The notes beneath the pieces were generated by a model. It was not told the DNA's origin. It saw only the letters and a program-made list of their open reading frames with translations, and did not search any database. A DNA stretch of 64,000 nucleotides from Hanleya hanleyi. Taxonomy: Eukaryota; Mollusca; Polyplacophora; Lepidopleurida; Hanleyidae. This document shows, piece by piece, positions 18,470 to 30,100 of this stretch. Both the position numbers and the translations under genes were made by a program. The DNA lies in contig JAVTVY010020282.1 of the NCBI GenBank assembly GCA_036873755.1, forward strand, positions 1 through 64,000, written 5' to 3'. The first letter of the stretch is position 1. Every line of letters begins with the position of its first letter.

Positions 18470-19980
18470 TCTCGGCGTAGCTTCCCCGAGACGGAAGTGG
18501 AGCGGCAGTCAAGGCAGGAGCCACTAGGAACTCTAGTGGGCAGCCATACCGAAGGGTATTGACTACCCAAGGGTCCATCCCCAGTTTTAGCCAATTCCGC
18601 CAAAACCCCTGTAGTCGTCCCCCTACTGGGAGACTGGGGTCTGGCGGGACCGGAAGTTGTGTCAATTCGAGGTTCTGCCATGTCAACAGATTGACATGGC
18701 CCGAATCGTCACCGGCCAGACTGCTGCTTCTTGCCAGAGCGCTTTCCTTTACCGGCTCTGGCCTTGCTGTTGAGAGTTCTGACCAGAGGCCTTTTGCTTC
18801 CCCTTCCCCGGAAGTGGAAGCGGCCGCCTTGGTCAGTTTGGTAGGAGGACCGGAAGTGTCGTTAGGCACTCTCTTAGTCCCCACACCACCCGCTCTAGGA
18901 ACAATAGAAGGCTTAGCCTTGTCTACTTGTTCTCTAAGAGATGGGATAATCCCATTAAACAACAGCGCAGATGCAGGCGATTGTTCTTTTATAGTACGTA
19001 GCACTACATCGGGAGCGTAGTTCACAATTGAGGACATATAAGCCGGACGTCTCATGTGAACTAACATCGCCGCATTGAATTCAGACAGCGCTAATGCGTC
19101 CACATTAGCTTTAGCTGCTACATTCTGTAGGTCCGCCAGTAATTGCAGATCAGATCTACTACTGGCTGCCAATCAGGATTGCGACAGCTTGCCCAGTACA
19201 GTGGATATAGCGGTTAAAAACCAATCCATGTGTGAGGCAATAGCTAGGAATCGTTAGATTCCTGGTATGTGCTTTAGCATAGGTTAACCAGAAGACTATT
19301 CTGTGAAGTCATGTGACGCAGTCAGTATGTCGGCACCTCTTCCCAGTTCCCTTATATGTGTTGTAATTGTACCTATAAGAAGTTACCCCCGCTGTGCTAT
19401 AGTCAAGGACTGATTGCGAGCGACAATCAGTCCCTGTGCACTGCTCACCAGGCCACGGACTGCCTCTGGGCCACCAGAGGGCGATAAATTTGACGTGCTG
19501 TCAAAATAGACCGCCTGGGGTGATACAGGATTATCCTTAATGGAATTCTCCCCAATTGTATCAACCCCAACAGACCGTAAAGGCAAACCCACAATATCAC
19601 CATTCTCTGTTGTTGTAGTGGTCCTCATTCCCGTCTGCGTTTCATCCGTCTCCATGGGGGATTCGCTAGCAGGAACTTCCAACTCAACCGTGACATCCGT
19701 GGAAATGCCCGTTTGTCTCGGATAGAGCCCAGTACCTTGATAGGCTTCTTCCTTTTTTCTGTAAATAAATCAGAATTCAAGGTATCCGTGCTGGGCACAA
19801 GATTTTTACTAATTAAAGACCGTAGAGGGCCCGACCAGGGACTGCCAACCGGCGCAGGCTTCTTCGTCGTCCCGTTTTCAGTAGTAGTCAGACAAGTCTG
19901 ACAACTTCCGGGTGATCTTTCCTGACTCGAACATTTGCATGTTAATCTATACAGGGAATGCATGATAGAGGTGGTCATTT
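18470..19980 (-). pseudogene. DIRS-3 Gag-like region fused to remnant of RT N-terminus
   Basis: Frame 18381-19172 encodes LAALSEFNA-type helices (ALSEFNAAMLVHMRRPAYMS, like DIRS-2 AYMSSMLVYLRRRAYI), a basic linker and PPTKLTKAAAS. It ends with the start of the RT region (DPWVVNTLRYGCPLEFLVAP), then runs directly into recombinase DNA in another frame. N-terminal parts are at 19383-19682 and 19625-19978 (CSSQERSPGSCQTC). The repeat at 19248-19365 interrupts it. Confidence 0.6.
19248..19365 (+). repeat. 118-bp copy of the DIRS-2 insertion repeat, opposite orientation to Gag
   Basis: Matches the last part of the 325-bp repeat, from the palindrome GAATCGTTAGATTC through TTATATGTGTTGTA. Relative to Gag sense it is inverted compared with the two copies in DIRS-2, so it is not an intron of the element. 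Confidence 0.65.
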
Positions 19981-19994
19981 TTTTTTCTTGCGGA

Positions 19995-20665
19995 TTTTTC
20001 TATGGGGTGTGGCATCTTGTTTTCTTTGTCTCGCGATGGTGAACACGATGGGAGGGGTCTCGAAGTCATGCGGTGAGTTTTTTTTTAGAAGTTCAGGTAG
20101 GTCTGGAGCAGTGGACAACATTGGTCACACTGGGAAACCCACTCATGGACATTTGCGGTATGGGGTGTGGCCATTTGTTTTCTTCCTCTCGAGCTGTAGA
20201 ACACGATGGGAGGGGTCTCGAGGCCATGCGTTGAAATTGTTTGAAAAGTTACTGTGCTCGGGTGGACGTTTTGGAGTCTAGATGGGCCCATAGTGGTCCG
20301 ATTGGGTCGTGTGAGGTGTCATCGTGCAGCACACGTGGGGGGGCGTCCAACTGGGTGGGTGTGGGGTGGAACCGACGTTATTTTGCGCAATCGCAGTAGA
20401 AAAAGGGTATTTGAATGGACGTTTTGGGGTCGAGACGGACCCATAATGGGCGTACTGGGCTGTGAGAGATGTCATCGTGAAGCTCTCATGGAAGAGCATC
20501 CGACTTGACTAATGTGTCTTCAATTTTCAACATTCTGCGCATGTGCAGACAGGGAATGGTGGGGAAAATGGGCACTGGAAAGGGAGGTTTTGGAGTCGAG
20601 GTGGCCCAATAGTGGTCCGATTGGGCCATATGAGGTGTCATGGTGAAGGTCTCATTCATAGCTGG
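19995..20665 (-). repeat. Two 162-bp repeats and an inverted copy of the 155-bp satellite
   Basis: GGGGTGTGGC.T.TTGTTTTCTT with ACGATGGGAGGGGTCTCGA occurs at about 19999 and 20161. From 20255 to 20660 the complement of the 2680-3640 satellite is present (TTTTGGAGTC, GTGAGGTGTCATCGTG, CTGCGCATGTGCAG), about three units, weakly conserved. Confidence 0.65.
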
Positions 20666-22015
20666 TTCTAGAAGCTGCACCACCAAGCTTCTTTCAACCC
20701 TGTTGACAAGGGCCCTTCAGGAGGTAAAAGCTTTTTGGGAAAGGTATTGCGCCACTATTTCTAAAAACTCGGGCGTTGAACGTATGTGGATATTGAAAAT
20801 CTCAAAATATCTTACGGAAGAACTTGATACTAAAGGTCACATACCGTACAGACATGTACCCACACCACATGGGATTTCTCGACTCTCTATACTACAATCC
20901 CTCATCAGGACCTTATTGACCGTCTAAGTTCATTAATAGTATCTGTGTTCAAGAAATCGTAGATATATTAATGTCGGAAGCCATAAAGCATTCTTTAGCT
21001 CTACTACACACAAGAGATGTCATTCATGGGATGTATCTTTGTTTATACAGTGGCTTAAATTTTTCATTAAAAATATCTATGTGAAATTTGGCAACAATAT
21101 ATCAACAGCATATAGGTATTCCAATGGGTACTAATTGTGCATCCCTGTTGGCTGACCTAGATATGTTGTTATGAACATGACTGCCTATATGCAGGCACTT
21201 TCCAGGCCATAGCCAAGGGGGGTTTTCTGGGTTGGGGCGAACCCCCCTTTCGGAAATATTATATATTTTTCTCATATAAATGCCCTTATCAAACTGAAGC
21301 GAATCTCCTATTTGCCCCTTTTACCATACAGTGAACCCCGTTGTGCCCTTTTGGAGTCCAGGCGAACCACCCCTTAGTAAATCCTGGCTACGGTCCTGCT
21401 TTCAAAAGCCGATCCATTCAAAGTCCGTTCCTTCTCATTCACCAATCGCTATATAGACGATCTTCTCGCTGTGGATAATCGCTAAATGAATGGAGGGAGG
21501 GAATTTGGCTTAATGTCACACTCAAGTTTGTTTCACTCATATGGTGACAGTCAGTTTGGTTGGTGAGGGAAGCCGGAGTACCCGGAGAGAACCACCGCCC
21601 TTTGGCAAGTAACTGACAAACTTTCACCCATGTACCAGCTGGGCTCGAACCCGTGCCGGTTCAGCGGTGCAAGGCTAGCGGTCACCAGCGAACGCTATAT
21701 AAATGACGCAGTGAAGGATATATGTCCACCTTCACTGGATTTGAAGGAAACTACAGATGGCCCTACAGGCACATCATATTTAGATCTGTATCTCCATAAA
21801 AATGAAGCGGGCATTCTCCCTTGTCGACTTTATGACAAAAGAGATGATTACAATTCCGACATCGTAAACTATCCCTTTCTGGACAGTAATATTCCAGTGG
21901 ACCTGCATATGGCATATCTCGCCTAGTAGCATTTTAATCAATGTCACAAAACATTGTTGCAGAAAATTATAAAACAGGGCTATACCACCAAGCGCCTCCA
22001 CTCAAAGTTTCTCAA
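20646..22015 (+). pseudogene. Reverse transcriptase pseudogene, possibly Penelope-like
   Basis: Broken pieces in the + direction: SRSCTTKLLSTLLTRALQEV, NSGVERMWILKISKYL, then TNCASLLADLDM (near 21130), NRYIDDLLAVDN (near 21445-21480) and SYLDLYLHKNEAGILPCRLY, YDKRDDYNSDIVNYPF (to 21926). YIDD is the RT catalytic motif. Stops and frameshifts are frequent, and two insertions interrupt it (a GGCGAACC-rich one at about 21175-21400 and a SINE). The motif order is that of a group of animal RTs I associate with Penelope-like elements; the assignment is uncertain. Confidence 0.65.
21490..21699 (-). repeat. tRNA-derived SINE inserted in the RT pseudogene
   Basis: 210 bp flanked by the 7-bp direct repeat TAAATGA (21483-21489 and 21700-21706). 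On the minus strand it has a B box GGTTCGAGCCC near the head, a body with GGGTACTCCGGCTTCCCTC, and a tail GTGTGACATTAAGCCAAATT then CCCTCCCTCCAT, typical of molluscan SINEs. A partial copy is at 60605-60728. Confidence 0.75.
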
Positions 22016-22036
22016 ATTTGGCGATACATATCGCAT

Positions 22037-22367
22037 GCCGATAGCAAAATACGAGCGTAGCGTGCAAGATCTATGGCATTACGTTTCGTAACTTGTGTCT
22101 AATTCGGCTTATCCCAGGGCTAGGGGCCGTATGAACCCATGTACTTCAAGATCCTCATGGTGCTCATATGAACAGTCACAATCAAAGCGTGACTGAGATA
22201 CATCATTCTCTAGATGACTTTACAACGATTATTATGGATTAAGAATACTGATCAGCGATACGGATTTGATATTTTTGGAACATCATGTCTTGTCGGCATC
22301 ATTGAAAACCGTTGACCGCTTCTCTTTTGCAGGAAACTAGCCTATGTTTGTGTATACTATGATTAAC
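22037..22367 (+). repeat. 335-bp dispersed repeat, copy 2
   Basis: Direct copy of 17131-17466. It follows immediately after the RT pseudogene region, whereas copy 1 precedes DIRS-3. Confidence 0.7.
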
Positions 22368-22369
22368 AC

Positions 22370-25300
22370 CGAAACTGAAACATTTATTTTTCTGACACTT
22401 TACATCATACTGCGAACAAATAAAAACTTTTGGGAAAGTGTTTATTTTGAGACACAGGGTTCAGGCCCGACACGCTCGCTGACCAGAAATGAAAGATGTT
22501 GATGTTCCGGTTAATGTCCTCTGCAAAACTCAACAGTGTTGCCGAAGAACACTCGAAGTTCACGAAGAAGATAATGATAACGAAACTCTGAACAGCGCAT
22601 GTCAGCTGTATGACTTCCGTTATCATGAGAAACACCTCAAATCAGAAGAGATTCTTCGCGGGTAGAATCAAGGAAATATCTATTTCATTTGGATATATAT
22701 CTCCTGATAAGGGAGAAATACGAGGACTATGTGAGCGGAAACACATCCTATAGCATGTGATGTGCCTCACGTGTGGCGGATCAAGGTTTACAGCTGAGGG
22801 CCATAAAATCCTTACACGATTAATGTGCTTAGGTACTATGACTTTGACGGAATATGCCGAGCAGTCGTGAATGGCGCATCTCCAGACTGTGCCGATAACA
22901 AGAACCAACTGTTATGTGAACGGTATCAAAAGTGTAGGAAGAGTTGCGTTGACAAGATGACATAATTTACAGTATTTTGAACTGTACAGGGCAATAACAC
23001 AGTAAGGGAAAATCCTCCGTCAACGGGTCACGGGAAGAGCACACGCGCATCTTCAGACCATATCAGTAATATCCACAAAAAATCATGTGCACCGTATCAA
23101 AACTGCAGGAGGATTTGCTCGAACAAAGAGACAGATGGATGGACAGACTTCCGTGGCTATCGCTATATCCCCAGGGCATATATGCCGAGGGGATAAAAAT
23201 GACAAATCCTGTAATCCTGTATGCTTTAATCCATACTGGACCAACACTAACCCGAAACCAAAATTACTGGTGGATGCATTACCCTAGCTCTCCACTGGTC
23301 TCAGCTGTACCCAACGTTTAATATTACAAGGCGTCAGGAGATAGCACAGATGAGCCTTTTACAATGGTCAGAGTGAATGATGTAGAAAAGTTCATCAGTA
23401 TAGATGTTGTATTTGAGAGGATGTTCCCAGTATGGTAGAAATGTATCTTCATGTCTAAATAGACCAAAACCATAACAAATTTTAATACCTCCTGCAATCA
23501 CTTGTTAAATTGTCATACAGAGTATATAATAGGAGCCCAAAGCGTGAAGTTTTGTATGTAACCGGATACACCAAATTAAAGCTAAACGACCTGTTCATCA
23601 GGCTTCGCCAGTTCAGGGACTTCGTTGGCAATCAAATTGATGTTGTGTTACATGAGGGAGATGGCAGGGTCATTGAATAGTATTATAATGATCCCCACCT
23701 GCCAGTGGTCCGCGAAGTGCATTGCATCCTGAGATAGAAGTGGATAAGACGTCATCAGGTTTCAAGTCTACTTGTGTGAGAATGAAGTATGTCAGCTATT
23801 TTTAGAGTCGGAAAACGATAGTGATCATCTAATATCTGATGTGTATTCTCTTTATTCACTGATTCTTTGCATTTCATTAATAAATTCATGCATTATAAAT
23901 GAACAGATAAAGATGCAATAGTAATTAGTTATTCTTATTAACCAAAACATGAATGAGGTATGGTATATCCATCATGACCGACCATGCAATGCAGCAGCCT
24001 AGAGCAAATACAGGTGATGTTAAACCATAGAATTATCCAATCACAGGACCATGACATAAAGTGATCAAAATTCATTACATGTACAACAGGTAGTTGACAA
24101 GATATAAGAAGAACATACACATTGTATATAAGAGCCTGTAACTGCTGTTAGATCACATCCTGAAGATGACAAATAAATTTTTTTCGAAATATTGAGACTG
24201 TCACCATGCGTTTATTAAGTTTATTCGGAGTTACTTTGCTTCTGCATTATACACATTACTACTTCCTGATTTCGTAAATTTTAGGGGATGTCAAGATATG
24301 CCAATTTGATCAATTCAAGACTGATTTAATTTTGTCCAAAAACTTGATGAGGGTGATATAATCTAATTAGGTGATTGCATAGTTAGATTGTTACAGTATG
24401 CCTTACCATCAGATTGTTCTGGCACAGTGAGAATCGCAGATAAAACAGACCAAGGATCTGGAAGGAACTTCAATGAGCGATACTGGAACTTGGAACTAAT
24501 ACTTAGAGGTTATCCACCGAGTGGGTTTATAATATCAAATTTATTAAATGAGAGTAATAATTATAGGGAAAAGTAGGAAAAAATAAATATTACTACTCGA
24601 GTTCAATAAATTTGATATTACAAAGCCACGAGGTGAATATTCTATACATCCCATAAATCATTTCACAGCAATTTTCGAAGGAAACATGTACTTTACGTAG
24701 AAAGTTTGTTTGCAACCGAATAAAAGTTGTGCGTATTGATACAAATAAATTTTAGGTCACGACATTCGGCTAGCTGAGCACGGAGGGAAAAAAAGAGAAT
24801 AGGTGAAAGAAAGTACTCACCAAATCTAGCTCTTTATTCCGACCGAGACAGTAGTATAATAATGCATCATTTACCAACGTGTTGTGTCCGAAATTTATAA
24901 CAATTACTTAAGAACTGTTATTGAGTCACATTGTACAGGAGAAAAATCAACAAACTTTCAAACAGCTGATCATCGCTTTTCAAAAATAGACGGTGGCCAT
25001 GGTGATCACGCGCTATCACTGAGATGGTTGAGCTTCACATGTTTTGAACAAAGTCGTACTCAACAGTTGGGATATGTAAAAGAGTTTACAATTCTAGTTC
25101 TCATTAGAAAACTGCTGGTAAGGGAACTTGAAATTCAATTCTCACCATTTCGACGGTTAATAAATTTCCGTGTTTGTTTACAATTTTTGCGGCACCTTTA
25201 TCAATTTTGACAAGATCGCCAATTTTTAGGTTATGGTCGGCCATGTTGAATACACAACTGGAGCAGACGATTCTATAGTAAAGTAGTTCCGGCAGTTGTA

Positions 25301-27070
25301 GCTTTTCATTGGTTCAAATTCATCAATGAAATCGCCACCAACCAATGAAAATACTCACCCATGGGTGATCCCAAATATATTACATGGCTTTATGCAATGG
25401 AATTTTACTGATCAATGGGATAATAACAAATACTAACAGTACAGTTGCAATAATATGTACATACCCAAAAGTAATACAAATATTTAATAAAAAGTTAATG
25501 TAAGGGGTGCATTGAAACAATATAAAATGTAAATCTCTATGTTTGCCAGCATACGATGTATATTAAAATACATTGGAAACATATGGTTTAAAAATGCAAC
25601 ACTTTTAACATGGTCATTAAATTCATGTGATACATTTACACAATGTATAAGATATATATTTCAATAATTATGTTTCACCATATATATACGTATGTAAATA
25701 CATATTCATTTTCTGAAATGAAATAATATTTATTTGTAACCATGTCATTTATGGAATTAAAGCTCCAAATATCAAATTATAACATTTTATTTTAATGGAG
25801 TGATAAGCTTTAACATACATATGCAATACAAGTAAATATGCTAGATAGTTTGATGCTAGATTTGAAGCGGAGACTAGATTTGAAGCGGAGACTAGCTCAT
25901 CTAGCTCTTTCAGCATTGTTCAGTAAAACAACTCACACTGAACTACCGGGAGGAGGATGCTACTCTGGGAGGACAACATCGCAAATCAAATTCTGGGCAC
26001 CCTCCCTGCATATGCAACATTTAACCTTGTCTACATGAAGAACATACCTTTGGCCAGTGAAACTGGATTCTCTGTTTCTCATACCCTCCCTTACTGATTT
26101 TCAATGATAGAAACATAGGAGTATTTGCTATGCTACAGAAAACCTGCCGTCCATGAATGATTCGAGTGCATTTACCTCTCCTCACAACACTGGAGCATTT
26201 TACTTGCACTGTAGTGTTTAGGAACTGAATGCCAAAAACAGTCTAGTCCAAAAATGCTCTTCTAGTCTGTACTGAAAATATTATATCCTTAATTTTAATT
26301 TTTGGTCTTTCCAGATAATGCCCATCATGCTGACTGTACGGTCATTCTTGTTACTCATGGTAAGCAGGAGATATTTTAGCTCACCATAAATGTGACAGCC
26401 GATTCATGAAGATACGTTTTGTGAAACTACGATAGAAATCCAGGCAGCCCTTTAGAATTGTTTTCCATGCAGTACCGGGACTCCTGCAACTGTAGCATGC
26501 ACGCATTCGATTGCAGAAGTAAATAAGTCAATGAGAGCTCCACATGCAACCAGCCACCACTGCTCTTCCGGCAGGCATGAACGTAACTATCGCACCAAGA
26601 CTGGAAGCATTTTGAGGAACAGCCCTGTTGATTTATCTGTCCATCCCAATATGTTCTGGTTGGAATTGGATTTAAATCTTTTGTATCAGTATTTGAATCT
26701 TAGAATTTTGACTTGGTATGGAAGACATCCAAGCAGTAAACCCTTAATCAAGATTTTTCGCACAGACATTTCTCTCACAGTTATATATTGGAAATGATAA
26801 ATTAGAGTCCTCTGTTTTTTCCATTATCAGTACAACAGTAGTTGAATGCCGTTTACCAGTAACATATGAAATAATTCCCCTTGATGAGACATATTTACAT
26901 TTTCTCAAATCTTTTTTTTCAGTACCCATATACCAGCATAAAATCTTTTTATCAATATCACTATCAAATTACAATTATTTCAAAGGCCCTTCTCTGACAG
27001 GCAATTACATATTCCCAGTTGAATATAGGACTTCAATAACCCTTCCACTTGACTTTCTGACAATTGATTA
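22370..27070. other. Region between RT pseudogene and host gene; no gene recognised
   Basis: AT-rich unique DNA. Short frames were read in all directions without recognisable protein. A 21-bp direct repeat (GATTTGAAGCGGAGACTA) lies at 25860-25895. It probably includes the host gene's 3' untranslated region just below 27071. Confidence 0.4.
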
Positions 27071-27187
27071 TCATATATTCACAGTCAACACTTTGTTTTC
27101 TCGCCTGGCTCTCTCGGCAGCAAACACCAAGAGATGACTTCTCAGCGATTCTTCGGCACCAGTGGATAGTAAGCTTGCATCATTATT
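27071..27187 (-). CDS. Oxidoreductase last exon
   Basis: 117 nt, 38 residues plus TGA. Acceptor TTTTCAG|AAT. Encodes [15 protein letters not shown] then [18 protein letters not shown]. Confidence 0.9.
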   Translation of the reverse strand, partial: NNDASLLSTGAEESLRSHLLVFAAERARRENKVLTVNI

Positions 27188-30100
27188 CTGAAAAGATGAA
27201 CACAGCAACAATGATATATATCCATTCCACTCTTCTGAAACATATAACATAACTGTGCTAGTGCCAGCCATTCCTGCAAAAATACAGTAACAAACTAAGG
27301 AAATGCTGTATTGGTTATAATTCTTTGAAAACTTCTTGAAATATTAGACTATTCGACTTTGTGAGAGAATGTGTTATCCTCTGTGTAAATAAGTGCTCAT
27401 TATTCTGATTGAACTCAATAATTTAATTGTCCACCACACTGCAGGGCTGTTTGGGGCAGCTCCAGTGAGTTGAAGGGTTACCTCTACTGCATTAATGAAG
27501 GACTCCATTGTGTGAAAATCCGCTCCTCCATGTCCAGTGAGGACACCAGGGGGTACTTCATCCCTTGGCATATGCTTCACTAAACAGAGGATCAAAACAA
27601 TAAATCTTTAACATTATAAGACAAGATTTTATAATAATATATAAATGGCACAAAAGTTATTGTTTATGGAAGTAAAGTCTGTATACCTTGGCTCGCCAGT
27701 CCTGGTGTGTATCCACTTTATATGATAAACTCACTAATAAATCCAGCACAGAAAGCACATTATCCTACCCAAAACTATATGATTATATTGATGAGAATGA
27801 CAGCTTGATGAAATGATACATATACAGGATGATCCTACCAACATAGTAGTTCCTCCTACACTAAATTTAGTGTGTAAATACAGTGAATGGATTATTACAC
27901 CATTTATCGTAAAAACTTGTGAATAGAAATGTGATTAATACGATCAGAACTGAACCATCTTGTAACATCCCCTTCTTGACATGGAACCAAGAGTGCATTG
28001 TATTACCAAATTTCTGATCACAAAGATCAGCCAATCATTAGCTAAAATATAATTAATAAGCGAGAAACAAATCCATACTAACATCCCATTAATAATGACA
28101 AAGGATGGAAAAGAAGTGAATTCAGACAGACATACCTGTTTTCCTAGTTCTGAAGTCGTAATGGTAGACCGGACCTTTGAAATTACAAGTAATTTCTCCC
28201 TGTGTCCAAGGTTGTGAGAGGAAGAACAAGAATAATAACATCATGTTATTTCATGCATCCAATATATTTCCTCTCCATAAACGCAGTTTCATCACACACT
28301 AAAATTCCCCCACAGGTGGTTTAAGTGCTGATATGCCTCTCTCTATATCAATTACAGAGAAATCTTAGAATACGCACACATGAAAAAAAAAACTAGAGCC
28401 TTAGGCACTGAAACGGGGCTATTTAAATGTAAAATAGGCTGTTGGAATAATTCCACTAACTCTTTGATGTTCAGTCCCCATGGCCAAGAGCCATACAATT
28501 TGTAGTCTCACACATTTCTCTCAACAAGGTACTAGGTACACCCCTAGTTTGGAAGGTTACAAATTCTGACAATGGTTGTATGCAGACTGCTTATATCTAA
28601 AGTTTGGAGTTTGACCCTATCAATTAACCCTATCAGCTAAGTGAACCAAGCCATTGACCTAGGTCATGCATGTGTCATGCATGTGTTTATGCTCTAAATG
28701 GTATAGAGGGTCTGGTGGAGGGAATGTTTATGTGATAGTTCCCAAGTTACATACCGTGTATACAATTTCTGCAAGAATGGAAGCCTAGAAAATTAGAATT
28801 TCTTGCCAACATGGCAAACATATGATAAGTCTGCCTTAAACTATTTTCTTCTGTATTTGTTAAGTGTTCTAAATAAAGTTTTTATCAACCAGTGATTTAT
28901 GACATCCTTTCAGGAAAACACTCTAAGTCAACCTCTGAATAGTATCCATTTTGTATTCATGCTCTAAATCAGGAAATCTCTGTGAAAATGACATATGAAC
29001 ATATATAAGAATAGCAGAAATTTTTTAACTTCACTAATATAGACCAGGTGAAACAAAATCTAGCAAAAATAGTTGACCAAACTATCTGCAGTAGCTGAAT
29101 AACATGAGGACTCTTTTCTTCTGCTCTTCCTCTCAAGCCTAAAGCGGTTAAATAAACACCCTGGCAACGTTACCAAATGTGCTCAAGTTTTTCCTGACTA
29201 CAATACAGGACCATTAGTCCCTATGGGACTAAATCGCCCCATGAAAATGGAATCCCATCAAAACCGACCAGAATCGTTGGCCCACTTTGCCTCGCGCTAC
29301 CATAAACATGAGGCACCAGAGGTGCTACAACTCCTCAGCCCCTTAACAGTCTAGACCAAGACATTTTTATGGGTGTAGAAGTTTGGCTAAATAGCAGTGA
29401 GTTATGGCATGCGAAATGCAAACCCAAGCCACAACTCAGACAGATGAATGGATGGATACACTGACACACGGACAGACAGACAGTTGGAATCCAGTATACC
29501 CTCAACTATGTACAGGGGCATAAAAAGTGACAAGGTATCCACATATCTACGGGGGGGGGGGGGAAACATGTACAGTTGTGATCTTATTGCCCTGGCCTGA
29601 AACTAAGTGTTGGACGGGTCTTTTGTCCATTTGTCCTGTTTATCTGTCGCCCCATATCCTGTCAAGCAGTTGATGTTAACGGGAAACAAACTATTATTAA
29701 AAAATATTCACAATATTATTATGTCTCCCCCAACTATGTTGGGGGGAGACATCTAGTGTTTGTGCTGTCTGGCCGTCCCCTGTCCGTCCCCTTTTCTTGT
29801 CTTCTTGTCAAGGTTTCTCGAGAACTACTGGACGGAATTTCACCAAACTTGGATGGAAGCTTCATTGGGATGGCCCCCTCATTTGATTAGGTAACTTTTG
29901 GTGTGTGTGCGTGCATTCATCCGTGTGCGGTGTCCGTCTGTCCCCGTTGTCATTGGGATAGCCCCCTCATTTGGTTAGGTTTTCGTGTGTGGGTGTGTGT
30001 GTGCATTCATCAGTGTCCATTGTCCATCCGTCATGTCCGTCCATCCATCTAATTGTACATGTATATGCAGAAAGACCTTGTCTGCAAGATATCTGGAGAA

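Larger units (their letters stand above)
17600..19985 (-). mobile_element. DIRS-3: internally deleted DIRS element
   Basis: Gag-like and recombinase sequences on the minus strand are joined with RT, RNase H and methylase-like domains missing. The recombinase is cut before its catalytic HxxR and Tyr. Ends are not clearly preserved; no inverted terminal repeats were found. Confidence 0.7.

Noticed and set aside
21640..21670. tRNA-like B box (GGTTCGAGCCC on the minus strand).
   Set aside because: No cloverleaf or intact A box; it belongs to the SINE flanked by TAAATGA duplications.
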